Source: Cyanodermella asteris | Taxonomy: Eukaryota; Ascomycota; Lecanoromycetes; Ostropales; Stictidaceae | Direction of reading: 5' to 3' | DNA: 64,000 nucleotides | NCBI GenBank assembly: GCA_900618795.1 | Contig: UYJD01000010.1 | Span: forward strand, 586,980 to 650,979 | In this document: positions 1-12,600 of the stretch, piece after piece | How positions within the stretch are numbered: the stretch's first letter is position 1 | Layout of the letters: each line of letters starts with the position of its first letter | Notes under the pieces: model-generated | Told to the model about the DNA's origin: nothing | Databases searched by the model: none | What the model saw: only the letters and a program-made list of their open reading frames with translations | Program-made: the position numbers and the translations under genes

Positions 1-3000
1 CCCCCCATCCCATGTGACGATGGCAAAAAACGGGGTTCGGCTGAATTCACAACAAAGACGCATGTCCCATTTTTTTTCCGTAAGCAGGATTCAGAGTCGC
101 TGATACGTCGGCTTCGTCGCTGACTTTTCGACCGTGATGGTGGTACAGTACGAGATCGACACACTGGACCCTGAAGACACGAAGTAAGGTTTGAGCAATC
201 GCCCGTACAGAACGCACGCATTTCAATTAAACGATCCCTACAGTAGTGTAGTACTCGGGGCGCTTTTTTACGACTCTGACGCATGTATCACGACCGTATC
301 TTGATCGTGGGCGAACCTGCAAGTGTGCCTTGCATGAGCGAACGATCACTTGACCATTTCTCTGATGAGTTGTCAGACCGACGCTCACGATCCATTCGGC
401 TGGTGTTGATACTCAAATGTAGAACGCAGTAGTGGTCGCCTGCATTTTTCGTCTGCAGGATTTAGTCACTCCCCACATCGGGTTTTGCATTCGCGGATCG
501 GCCAGATCAGGGGCGAGGGGTGCGAGAAACGCAAGGGCAGACGCTGTGTTTCGGTGACTTGCCGAACAACGATCATGACTGCTTTTTGGGCTGAAGTAAT
601 TTGTCTTCTTTTGCCGCTCGGGAATATTCACGTCTCCATTAATTGTCAGTGGTAAAAACCTTGTGCACGGTCGTTCAGGGTCCGCCTATTGGTATAGCGC
701 GCAGGAATTCCCAATCTACTAAGACGGACGATTGATGGAAACGTGAACAGGATGTATGTGTCGGGAGCGTGCCTTGCAGGACTGGACGTCTCGAACGGGA
801 AAACTGGGAGTTATCGAATTCAAGTCAGATGAACATTCCTTTCCGGACTGACTGATCAGGTATCACAGCGTGAATCGTCGCCGAGATGATTTCAACATGC
901 CGTAGTTTTCTCACAGACAAGTTCGGACTTTACTGTGTACGCCCACCATTGACCGGCAGGTTCACAACACGAACAGGAATCTCAACGCTTGCTTGGCTCA
1001 TATACTTCCTTCCTTCCTTCCCTCGCTCATCCTCCCCAGACCCGGAGACTGCCCACGCCTCCCCGCGGTCCAACCAAGCAAGGGATTGATTAACATGGCA
1101 ACACAGAAGAAGACAACATGACGCCGGTCCAATCCCCGCCAGGGGGGGTCAGGCCCTTTTCCAACACAGCATCCGTCTCACCTCACAAAGTAGTTCACGT
1201 GCTCCAGAGTCCTGACACTTTTTGCGTGGCAGAGCCTCGTTGGCCAGAAAGCAAGGGAAAGGCGGGCGGCGATCAGAGCAAGCCGAGTTGGCACTGGGCA
1301 GGTCGCGGTCACGGGTTCGGACGCCCCGCCCGCGCTGTCTGGACGCTCCGCCCCGCTGACCTGAGGGAGTAACCTGTAAGATGCTGATATCACGGCCCGC
1401 GACAACCAAGGCAAATTCGATGAGAAGGAAAGACTGACAGCGAGTAGTTTGAGGACTCTGGTCACGTTTCCTGATGACGGGCGGATGCTGATGGTGCCGA
1501 TGAAAGGGGCCGCGACTGGAAATCCGACTTCGGGTGAAGTGTTGCTGGCGGAAGGACGAGTGTTGGATTCCACCTGACCTCGAACGTGCCTCTCACGATG
1601 GATTACCACGATACCTCACCTCACACCGGCGCGGCAGCAGGTCCAGGAGAGGAACGGGGTAATCTCGTACCATTGTATCTGGACAAACAAAGGGACCATA
1701 TCGAGTATCGTAACACAGAACTACCGTACTGGAATTTGGCGCTGAGCAAGCCCCATGATAGATGAACATGGCAAATTGCATGTTTACAAGCATATCCCCA
1801 GACTCTCCATCCGACGGATCTGAGAATGTCTGAGCCGGCGTCTCTGGTACTTGCGATCCATGCATAGATTTATTCCCCACGGAGAGCGCTGCCCAGTCAG
1901 AGCCGCGGGAGTTCCTGGTTTCGATCGAGACCTGAGACTGTGCAGGTAGAGAATGCAGTCAGAATTCAGTTTCCCCAGAACTATTGCGCATACGATCTTA
2001 AGCATGAAGCTTGGGTCGTTGTTTCACCTCCACATCGCCGCCACAAGCCGTTGGCGTGCGCGAACTTGCACTCGACTGGTAATGAGGATGAGCGCAATGT
2101 CTCAGCCGGTTCGTCCGGCTTGCATTCCGCCCGTACTACCTGAACACGAGAGTAGAAAATGAGACATGACAGCGAGTGCCTGCTTGCCGGACCAGACTTG
2201 CAAAGTCGCGCTTGCGAAGCGATCGTAACGAGCTGCATTAAGCAGATAACTTTGGAGCTGATTTGGTTAGGACTCAGGTTGCACGTCCTTCCTTCCGGGG
2301 TTGCTTTCAAGCCGAGAAGTCACACTCATGCTTTGGGTAAGATTATCGCTGTAGACTTGTACCTGATCGAATCAGGCAAAAGCATCGAGCTCGCAGCGAG
2401 CCATTGTTGGTTTTGATGTCTTGAATCAACAGATCAGCTCAGGATCATTAGTCCACAGGCGATAACTTTGATAGCAAGCATCACGATCTGTGCGCGCAGT
2501 AAAGTTTCAGGCATTTAGCGACCTTGTCGACCCACCTTGATCGGTAATAGTTGTGATACGCCGCAGATCTGCACCTTCAAGTTAGCACGCTGCGCGGCGA
2601 ACAGCGCAGCCACACAGATTGCAGACGTTCGTCATGTCCCAACAACAATTACATACGAACGTCCGGCCATTGCAGGGTCAAGCAACTTGGACTATTGGAG
2701 GACACCGGGCCTGCGCCTCGCTACCATCTGGCGGGGACCGGTCTACGCAGGTCCATATCTGCGCTGGCAAGTCACCTTGTTTCGTAGTTCTCGTGACTCG
2801 CATCGCTGGCAGAAGTAGCGGGTTGGTGGCCAGATACAGGTTAGGGACCGGAGGGCGACGCAAATGACGGTGAGAGTACTCTAGGGAGCGCCTGGTCCAG
2901 GATAAGAGTGAGTCCCGGTGGCGTGGGTAGGAGCTGTGAGGCTCCTTGCGCAGGTTGACTGTTGATTGCTGCCCAATGTGTGGTGCTGATATGATGATTA

Positions 3001-5959
3001 TCTAGTTTGAGTGAGGGTGTGAATGCATGCGTCAGCCATAGACCGGGCTTGTGGAGCCGCTATAGATGCGATGTGTGCATGCACGATCGCGGTCCTGATT
3101 CATCTCCGTTGTCGTACTGGAAGTGAACGAAGCACATACGCACAGCTCGAAACGTACCGTATTGTGAACCTGTGCTCGACGTGTACCTATGGCTCGGCCA
3201 GGTCGCAACGTATACATGCACTTTCATGCACAACTACGATTGGCCTGACCTAGGTATCGATTCTGGACAAGTAAGTGAGTACTGTCCAGCAGAGGACTCT
3301 TTGACTTGTTTAGGTGATCATTAGCGCAGCCAGTTTCAGCAACGAAGCAGATCCAGCAGGCAAGCACTTATGAAGAGGTGTAGAGGGGCTGGTTCTCAAG
3401 CATGATTTTCCGACTTGTCCGTCTTACCTAGTTGTTGCTGACCCTGGCGCTTCAGCCCTCCCGTGGCTCAAAGCTGGCATCGGGGGTCCGTGTAGGCGAT
3501 CACGACAGCCCATCATGCTGAGTCTGTGGCTGTCATCCACGTCAATGGCTTCGTGAATTTGCCTTGTTAGAATCGGCGCAGGTTGTGCATACTGGACAAC
3601 CTCAATTGTGCAAAAAATGGCCCCAGAGTTCAGGTCAGAGTACCCCGCAGCAATTCCTGCTGTGGTCGAAACACCCTCCGTCTATCAAGCTCGATGTATT
3701 AACATCGACCTTGCTTGGCCAGTTCAGTCTTACTCAGGAATTCGCTGTCTTCAAAGGACCAGAGAATCCGCCGAAACGTGGGGGGCAATAGCAGGACGCT
3801 TTGGGTATTCAGTTAGGTCGAGACGGCAGAGAAATCAAACAGGGTGGTGCTTTGACAGTGTCGTCACTCGTCGTGCCGCCGGAGACGACGCTCAGACATT
3901 TTCTTCCGCCCTGATATCGACTTTGGAGATTCAGATGTGCTTCAAGTCAAAGTTCCAGTGGTATGCAAAGCACTCGACATGCCTTGCATGTGCAAATGCT
4001 GATCATCAGGTACCTGCATCGGGATCTCCAACGCAGGAATTCCGGAAGACTAGCGGTCCAAATATGGACACTTGCAGTTAAGTCGATTTTACAAGTTTCG
4101 GGGCTTCATTGCATGACACCCTCAAACATGCCATCGCCCGCTCAGAGCTAGCCATGGCTAAGCACACTGGTGTGGCACACTATCTGACCGACATTTCTCT
4201 TGACTGACGAGAAGTGCACGGTTGAGAGCGAGAGTGATAACAAACACGAGACGGTCGAAACAGCCATCGTGTCTCACTATATGGTGCTGCCACCCGCGTC
4301 TCGATCGCTGTTTACCCCAGTCTGTAATGTCTCTCAGGATTCAGTTCCGGCATCAGGCCATGATAGACTGCTGTGTGCAGCCGCATCCAGCAAGCTCCCG
4401 TCGATCCATGGCATGTACCCCAGGATCTTGTATGCGGGAAATGGCAAGAAGACTCGAAAGACACCTCGGGAGTGGACAGCGGCAGAAGTGACACCAGCCG
4501 TGAGTATTTGAGTCGGGGATGAGGGACTCGAGTGCCTGTCGAAAGTGTTGCGCTATGACTTCTGGGATCGAAATGGCATGCGGGCAGTCCGTGAGTGGCT
4601 CCGGTGTGTTGCAGTCTGCTCGCAGCGTAGATTGTGCGCATCGCAGGACGGATGGAGTTCCGATTTTCCCTAGGCTCATGTCGTATGGCAGGAGAAGCTT
4701 ATGAAAGTGGTAAGCATTTGCCAGAGCACTACCGCATAGAATTTCTCTCTCCTACAGCCTGGTATAGCCGACAGCGTCGTAACTTGCGCATGTCGTTGTG
4801 TGGACGACGATCCTTTTGTGGAGACGGGCACGAGGCCTTCGCCGCATTTTCTAGAACACCCGGGGTCATTAGCCGGGGCGACTGAGCGTTGGGGCCTCGA
4901 ACGGTGGCTCACCAGCTGACTGTTCGCGCTCGTGGTCCCCCAGAGCCAGAGCTCCCCGGGGGCCACGGCAGCCATTGGCCCCCTTGTCCACCCCACCGGG
5001 CGCAGCCCAGAGCGGCGCCCAGTCAGCAAGGAACGATTTTGCAGGATGAAAATCTATTCTGCTCTGGCATGTGGACACACTCGGGTCTCGATGCTCTCAG
5101 CTTCCACAGCAGTCCAGTCGTCGTCGCCATTATTGTCCTGCTCCTACCAAGCGAGCCAAGTCACTCTGACCGGTCGTTGTGGCGATTCAGTGCCCACCGG
5201 CGGGCTATGGCCTTTGATCGATCGGATTTGCGATTTGCAGAACGTGCGTGCTGGTAGGGCGAGAGAGACCCACATGAAGAACTGGTCGGCATCCGCAGGC
5301 AAGCCCCAACGAAAACCGTTGACGAGTAGCAGCAGCTGGCGGCCGGCGGGGTGAGATATTCTTGGAGCACGCTGCGTCAGTAGACAGTACAGAGCATACC
5401 TACCAGCGTACTCTGTAGCAGAGGATGCCGCCTCTTGCCATAGTCTTGCAGTGCTCCACGTAGACCTGGTAGTCACCATCTCGATATGGACTTGCCCCGG
5501 CGAGCACAGGACATGGACGCACGCAGGACAGGGACACACGACAACGAGGCTCCGGAAGGTGACTTGACTCCTTGGGCAGTGCGCACGAGGTCGCCTAGGA
5601 ACAGCACACAACAGCAGCGGTCCCAATGCCCTCGTCGCCTCCACGTTTTCGGTGAGGCAGCGCGGTGCGGCATGACAGCGCAAGGCGGGTAATCTTTGGG
5701 CGGTGGTACAGCAGAGAGGACAGGAGTACGGTACGGACGATGCCAGGTTCGGTACTGGGGAAGCGAAACGATACGAGCCGACGCCGCCGGTCATGAGCCT
5801 GAGGGTCGAGCACTGGAGTGGGCGAGAAAGTCTGTACTGTAGGTATGGAAAGTGTAAAGTCGGGCGCGGCAGAGTGGGAGTGCGGTGGCCGCACGCTAGC
5901 AGTAACTGTGCGTGTGGCCCGAGCGCGTTTGGTCTGCCCTCTGTCAAGCAAGCCGTTCC
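1..5959. other. Gene-poor stretch, no supported gene
   Basis: Six kilobases with only short open frames on both strands, none carrying a family motif I recognise. Base composition looks balanced, so this does not look like an AT-rich RIP-mutated repeat. A short CTTC-type microsatellite lies near 1005-1023. The longest open frame (minus strand, 5144-5947) is rich in Arg, Pro, Ser, Leu and Cys and looks like chance. Confidence 0.55.
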
Positions 5960-6195
5960 GTTCTTTTCGCCGTTCGTTCATACGTCTTCGACGCAAACAA
6001 AACCTCTGCTCGCGCCCACCTCTCCGCCTCTGCACACCTACGACCACGCTCTCCACTCTCTCCCAGCTCACCTCCCATTCTGTCGCCGTATACTCTCCCT
6101 CCATTGTCTTTGCCGCCGGCTGGAGAGTCGCACTGCGCCATCCGTTGACATCACCCCGTCCTTCACCCGCCCACTCACACATTCACACCGCCGCC
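5960..6195 (+). promoter_or_regulatory. Pyrimidine-rich leader of the DUF1752 gene
   Basis: The 230 bases before the start codon at 6196 are strongly C/T-rich on the coding strand, with many CTCC, CACC and TCTC runs. Such tracts are common in core promoters and 5' leaders of filamentous ascomycetes. The boundaries are approximate and no transcription start can be fixed from sequence alone. Confidence 0.4.
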
Positions 6196-8033
6196 ATGCC
6201 TCCGCGATTAGAGGCCCCAGTCTTGACCGTCGACGCTGGCAAGATGCACCAAATCGACACTCGCAATGTTGAGAATCTGCATAGCATGTGGACTGGTGAG
6301 CAGATGCTGATATCTGCCGAGTCGCCCTGAGCGTCGTGCTGACTTGCTGAATAGTCTTCAACCGCTGTGCCGAAGCCATGGAGGAGGGCCGCAGATTGGA
6401 GAACTTGAGCTGGAGGATATGGAACCGAGAGACCTTTTGCTGCGACCAGCGAAATCACACCGTATCAGACATCGACCCGGATCGTCTACGGCCTCGCCAG
6501 CAATCGTCGCGCGATCTTCCTCAGCTGTCTACGTCCGTCGACTCTGTTGTCTCTGACGATATCGAGTCGAGAATGGCCCGCAGCCGACAGAACAACTCCT
6601 ACCCAATGGCCATCAAACAATTGAGCTCCTCCCGTTCATCGCTGTCCGGCCTGGTTGGCAGCGCTCGTGAGCGTCACATCTCATCCTTTGCTCTGGAGCG
6701 CATGGTCACGTCCATCAAGGAGAGAAAGGACCCCAAAGAGGCTTTACCCGCGCATGTGGTCGAGGCCATTCCGAGAGCCGCCGCCTCGGCTCCCGCCGCC
6801 GTCGACACCACTCCTCTTCCCACACCTCTCACAAACACACTCGACACTGCTTCCAACAATGCCGCCTGCGCGCCCATCAACGCGCCCTCGCCATCCCGTC
6901 GCCACGACGAAGCCCGGTCTTCTCGATCATCCGACTCCACAGCTCCCCTTTCCAGTACATCGAGCCGTGGTTCAAGACGCATGGACAGTGACACATCAGC
7001 TGACTCGATGCTTTTGCCCCCCAACCCGCACAACGTTGCGCGGGGATTTCACCCGGGTCAGCCCTCGTCCTACAAAACCTCGCAACGACCCTCTGCTCCC
7101 ATCCCAGCCAAGAACATGGCCAACGACACCAAGAAAGGCATGTTCGTGCTGGGTGGCAGCAAGAGCTCCAACGAGGACGAGTCCAGTCTTGACACGCGCA
7201 TGAGCGTATCAAAGCCTGGCCCACACAAGTCTTCACTCACCAGCCAGATCCAGAGAGACTCGCTGGCACGACCTAAGAAGACAACCTCCTTCCGGGACAT
7301 TGTCGAGACGAGAGCCATCGCCGACGAGGATGTGTTTGAGTCGAGCAGTGACGAGGAGGAGGATGATGACGCCATCGAGGACGATGGTGACTCGGATGCT
7401 ATCGAGGAGGATGAAGATGAGGGCGAGTGGGAGGACAGTGCTTCCGAGTCCGAGGATGAGCAGAGACCCTTGTTCAAGCGCATCGACAGCAAGGTCAACC
7501 TAGCTTCGCGACGATCGCTTCTCACGACATCCATTCACGAATCGGACCGCGCTGCTGCCATGCTGGACACAGCTTCTAAGCTTCAACCATCCAAGTCGCA
7601 ACCCGCTCTTCAGCAACATGGTCGCACCCGCTCGCCGCGTCAAGCACCACAGAGCAACGTGTCCAACCTCAACGACGAACAACGAACTCTGCCAAAGGCC
7701 ATCCCGATCTCGTCGTCGTCGTCCACCGCGCTCGCCTTGTCTCCCAAGACTACACGTCGTAACATGCTCGCACACGAATTGACCGAGTCACTACGCATGC
7801 ACCTTCTCCACGAACGCGCCATGAAGAGCCAAGTTAACAACGCTTCCCGAAAAGGCATCGAGCGTCGCCACACTGCTCAGGGCAACTTGAGTCAACTCAG
7901 AACATATCCGTCGACAGGGATGCACGACAGGAATGAGTGGATTGCCGGTTTGGCTGAAGATGCAGAGGAGAACGACGTTTGGGAGAATGGCGTGTTCGGA
8001 TCCGCTGGAGAATACCATGAACGAGGATGGTAG
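6196..8033 (+). CDS. Mks1-like regulator with DUF1752 and DUF3295 regions
   Basis: Two exons, 6196-6295 and 6355-8033, split by a 59-base GT-AG intron, encode 592 residues. The start is the ATG after GCCGCC at 6196; skipping the first exon would lose half of the conserved N-terminal motif. Residues about 25-60 (NLHSMWT, then RRLENLSWRIWNRETFCC) are the DUF1752 signature found in fungal regulators such as yeast Mks1 and at the N-terminus of AreA-type GATA factors. Residues about 358-403 are very acidic. The C-terminal third (SPKTTRRNMLAHELTESLR near residue 496, ending GEYHERGW) matches DUF3295. No DNA-binding zinc finger is present. The role is inferred: a regulator in nutrient signalling, possibly nitrogen or retrograde, probably acting through protein contacts. 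The middle is Ser/Pro-rich and probably disordered. Confidence 0.85.
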
Positions 8034-9119
8034 AGGACACTATCCGAACCTTGACGAGACCACGCATACGAAACGGTCAGCCGCGACGTCATTCTGAGCC
8101 GCATGCTTGGGATTTGATTTTACTTTGCTTTTTGCTGCGATTCTGCAAGGCGTTGGGGGGAAACATTCACGGGATTTGTCGGAAACTAATCAACCCGACC
8201 ACACTCACCGACATACGGCCGGTAACTACATTATTTGCATTCTCCGCACATTCGGGGGCTCTACAACACCACCAATCAGGTGGCCCTCGGCATATGCACA
8301 TACAGAAGATCAGACGAGCTCGACGCTCAAAAGCACTCACGTGCGACTAGCACTTCACCTTCAACTTACCAAGATACCGACTTTTAACTCTACACTTTTC
8401 GACACGACTTGATGCAGTTCAACTTGCTCGCGACCGCGGTCGCAATGGAGGGCTTACAAAAAGTTTCTGCCTAGTGATGGTGGTTTTTTTTTTGCTTGAT
8501 TTATTCTTGCGGACCTGATACCCGGGACACCAGGGCAGGCGCAATCTGGGGAAGAATCTGGGGTAGAGAGGACGAGTCCAAGGTTTCTGCGTGGCGCTAG
8601 TCACACAGAAAAGCTTGTGACAAACGAGACCCTCAAACACACATGTACGACTGACATGTGCGTCGAGGAGAAGACGAACGGCAGCGGAGAAGGGGACATT
8701 TTTGGCCTGCGAATAAGCTTAAATGGCAAGGCATAATGGTCTCCTGCAGCCTAGTCGTCGAGTCTCGTGAATAACAGACGGTAGAAAACGTCAAATGAAG
8801 AAAGATTTCAAAAATATTGATCCAAGCCAGTATATCCTATTACATTGCGACTGCCATTTTGCTCAGTGCCGACCTGTGCGCCACAAATATCCCCAACAAT
8901 GAGGACAATAACGAGGGCCAATGTTCCTCCATGTGCAAGGAAAAATGTCAACCGTCCTGCTGACTCGTACACGAAAACGACAACCCGAACATCGGGCGCA
9001 AGCAAAATGCCTCCCCCAATGCGATGACCCAAGGGAGATCAGAAATCCTTCCGCCCGTGCGCCAGCCAAAGCGCCCCAAAACACCTGACGTGCGCCGCCG
9101 CCCTCTCGCAACCCTGCCC

Positions 9120-9450
9120 CCCTGGGGATTAGTGTCCAGAATGAGGGGGGGAGAGGTGGTCCCGACCCGGAACGGGTTCGCCAGGAACACGCGTATTTGG
9201 TTGGTTGGTTGGCCCTTGGCGTGGCCCCCCAAAAGGCCCCCCCCCCTTACCCTTATCCTATGGCAACCCTACGGTTGATTGTGGTGGCCCCCCCCTGTGG
9301 TGGCTCCCTACGGTGGCTCCCTACGGTGCTCCTTACGGTTGATACGTTTGGGGGGTGGGTGGGTGAGGCACCAATTTACGGGGGGAACGACGGGCTGTTC
9401 ATCCCGTCGCCCTCCACCCACCGGCCCGAGGGGGGGAGGAGCAAGAAGAC
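9120..9450. repeat. G/C homopolymer-rich island with short direct repeats
   Basis: This segment contains runs of six to ten identical G or C bases (for example near 9146, 9237-9246, 9287-9295, 9349, 9380 and 9430), a GGTT run near 9196-9212, and three near-identical copies of a 13-base unit, GGCTCCCTACGGT, at about 9302-9333. The outer copies are flanked by ACGGTTGAT on both sides. The stretch at 9348-9364 has three consecutive runs of at least three G, close to a G-quadruplex pattern. Nothing suggests coding. Confidence 0.6.
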
Positions 9451-9499
9451 AAAGAGTTTGGGGTGTAACGAATCTGACACATGCTCGTTGTCGCCGAGG

Positions 9500-9551
9500 C
9501 TACCTTACCTACCCATGGTGTCATGATCGTAGATGGGTAAGTAGGTAGGTA
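9500..9551. repeat. Imperfect inverted repeat (hairpin) with TAGG-type repeat
   Basis: TACCTACCCAT at about 9506-9516 faces ATGGGTAAGTA at about 9533-9543. The arms pair at 10 of 11 positions across a loop of about 16 bases. The right arm runs into a GTAGGTAGGTAC repeat. No gene ends close enough to call it a terminator. Confidence 0.4.
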
Positions 9552-9594
9552 CTTTTAGGCAGTTCTGGACCTGGGATAATCGGGCTTTGCGTAA

Positions 9595-9614
9595 TGGTGG
9601 TGGTGGTGGTGGTG
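9595..9614 (+). repeat. TGG trinucleotide microsatellite
   Basis: About six to seven uninterrupted TGG units in non-coding DNA. Confidence 0.85.
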
Positions 9615-12600
9615 ACTACTACCGTACTTGTGAGTTCTTCGACTGTACGTACAGTAGTGTGTCCCCTTTTGTAAGGTGTTGGTGGGTGGGTACTTTGTGG
9701 TGTTTGGTTGTGGGGTAAGGCGAGAAGGCTATCTGTTGCTCATGGGAGCTTATGGTTTGTGAGCTTGGAGGATGGAGATGTCGGTCAGTACGTACGTGCG
9801 TAGACAGGCTTCTGCTGCCCAGTAGTGATTGCCGACATGGCATTTCCTCGCCTTGTCCGTTTCGAGGTTTCACAAGCTACAGTACCGTGCCGATGTAGTT
9901 GAACGGTTGCCTAGGGACGGCAATAATCGATGCGACGTCGCGTGCCGTGGTCGTCATCTCAAACATGAACGCGGCGTAGGGAAAGGTCCAAACACTCAGG
10001 TACAGATTCCACATACCACGTATTATTTGCAATGGGGTGCGTACATGGTGATGTACATTACCGTTGCTTTTCCCCTGCTTATTGCCGACTCTGTGTCCCG
10101 GCTTATGCCTCGACGAAACCAAGCCGTACCAACGGCAAACAAGCAGTTTCGGCGGCATGTGGTTAGAGTTTGAAGATACAGCTCATTCTCCCGAAACGGA
10201 GAATTGGGCTGGCATTTGTCGGACTCGCGCTTACGCACCGTGGTTCGGCGTCTCAGATCCGATGAACCTATTTAACCGCTTTAGATTGGTTTTTTTTGGA
10301 TGGGTAGGATCAATCGCTAGGTGATGAGGCGGTCATACAGAGTCCGGAATAATTGGTTTGCGAGGGCTCAAGTTGGTGCCTTGTGGGATTCGACCGAATC
10401 GCATCGCGACGTGGTCAGACACTGGCACGGTTGGTCCTGGCAGCTTCCGAACCAAAGAGTCGAGCGAAATATGTAAGTGTGTAAAACAAAATCGCCGTGC
10501 GAGGAGCGGTCTTGGGATTCTAGGAACGCGTTTCGCACGTGAGGTTTGAAGCAGTGGATGCTCGCTGCGACGTCGTCTATATGTACGTAGATGAACAAGT
10601 TTAAGCGCGGTGGTACAAGGTCATGGATTCTGCTTTACCTGCATGTCGTACTTCGAACAGACGATAGACCGCGACAGAGTCCGACAGAGATTCCAGTCCG
10701 TGTCTGCATGCGTAACGTACGTGCGTACCTTTCTGCCATATGTCGGAACAGCATTCCATGGTTTCAGGCTTTTTGCCCTGCAGCGAACCGGATGCAATAA
10801 CATAGATCCCCGCGGCTTTGGGACAACTTCCGTGCACGTTTCCAATCTGCATTTGATATAATAACCGGGGCAGTCGTGGAAGGGAATTGGTGGATAATGA
10901 CTGGTGGCCTCACGAGGCTTCGTGCTTCTGCGATGAGATGTTGGATGGGTCTTATTTCTACAAACCCGGCAGTTCGATGTCCAAGTCACGACAAGGCTGG
11001 TTCGAGACCCCACACACGTCAGGAGGCGATCGGCACCTGCACTGTTTGCAGTTCAGATGTTTGGCGCCACGATGAAGAAGTGGAGGTCTTTTTTGTTCGG
11101 AGAGGCGGTGGTCCCGAAGGATGCCGAACGTGACGCGTTTTGCTGGCGCAGAAAGGTGCAAGCGTCGGTAAGTCTGGACCCTGCGCAAGCCTCGACCGCA
11201 ACGGCTTTTCGAGGAACCTGAACCTCTTCTGACATGTGTTCGACGCCTGCGTTTCCCGGGTCAATGATACGGCCGAATACGAAGTAGTTGCCGTTGTCGC
11301 ATTGACATCTGTTTACGGTCCAGCAGAACCGGCTCTTGGATGTTTGTAAATTTCACCCGAGGTCATAGGACGGCACTTTCGTATTGCAGGCGGCGGATAT
11401 TATGCATGTTGTTATTGGAAGCAGTTGGTGCCGTTCAGTGTGATGGGTCAAATTGTTGGCCGTACCTGGTACGTTGGCTGTGTGAAATGCAATTCTAAAT
11501 TCAGGTGACACAATCCCGCTGGTGAATTGCGGTCCTTGCCTGTAAAAAGCAATGATAATGTCCCTGCCGAAGTACCCGAATCTCCTGTACCAGGTTTCGC
11601 CCTCAAGACCTGCACAATGACATGCATGCTTTCGACTCTATACATCCAGGTTCTCAAATGAGATGTCTCATGGCAACCATATACACGACACCCTCAGTCG
11701 CAAAACAAATAAGACGCCCTCCGTGTAGCTTCACCAGACCCCGGTATTTTATGAAAGTGCCGTTGATTATCGCTGCATGCAAGCAGTCACGCGAACGGCT
11801 CTCATTGTTACCCCAGACTTTACAGGGCGCAACATGTCCACCCATTGAGCTCAAACCCTGCATGAGGGTAGTCACCCAGCTCGGCGACTAGCTACTTTTT
11901 TTCTTTAGTCCTAAATTGTAAAGAAGAATACCTCCTGATACCCAACATGCACGCTCAGCACGCAGCCCACATGCCGGAACACCCCTAGCACGACCGCGTC
12001 CCTCACGAACCCTTGCGTGCGTACAAAGTCATCCAGGTACAGTACAAGTAGTCACAAGGCCGTCTGCAGGGTCCCCAGCCCGGGCGTTCGCCCTATGACC
12101 GAGTGGACCAGTTATACTTCCTGCTGTTGCACATTGTTTCCGGAACGCCGTTTTGGCGAAGGAATGCCAGGATCGTGAAATGTGGGTACGCGGCCGTTGT
12201 CCTCGAACACGAAAAAGAAGCCCAATGCGGGTGATTCAAAGTCGTTGCGCAAGTCCTGGAACATTTACTTGCGCTGCTAACTCCTTGTCTACCTCGGTCG
12301 CCACTACTATAAGTATCATTAGACATTGAGGCTAGCAGACTTCACGAGGGACTGCTAGGGATTGATCTCGAAGTAGTGGTGTTTGTCGGCTGTGAGCCTT
12401 TGTGGCGGCAGGGATTGCGAGTACTATGCCGGTAAGCGGAGATGAGGACGCAGAGGCACTTTTGTTCGGATGGGATTCGCGCTGACAATGGCGCCGGTCA
12501 TGTCTCCGGCGATGGCTTCGTCTTCCCTGAAGGTGTGTGGCTGTTTCTGTCTACGGTGGTGACCTGTTGCGGTGGGGGGTTGTGACGATTCGCTCGACTT

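Noticed and set aside
5144-5947. 267-codon open frame on the minus strand upstream of the DUF1752 gene
   Set aside because: Composition dominated by Arg, Pro, Ser, Leu and Cys, no domain, and several overlapping frames on both strands. It looks like a chance frame in GC-rich leader DNA.
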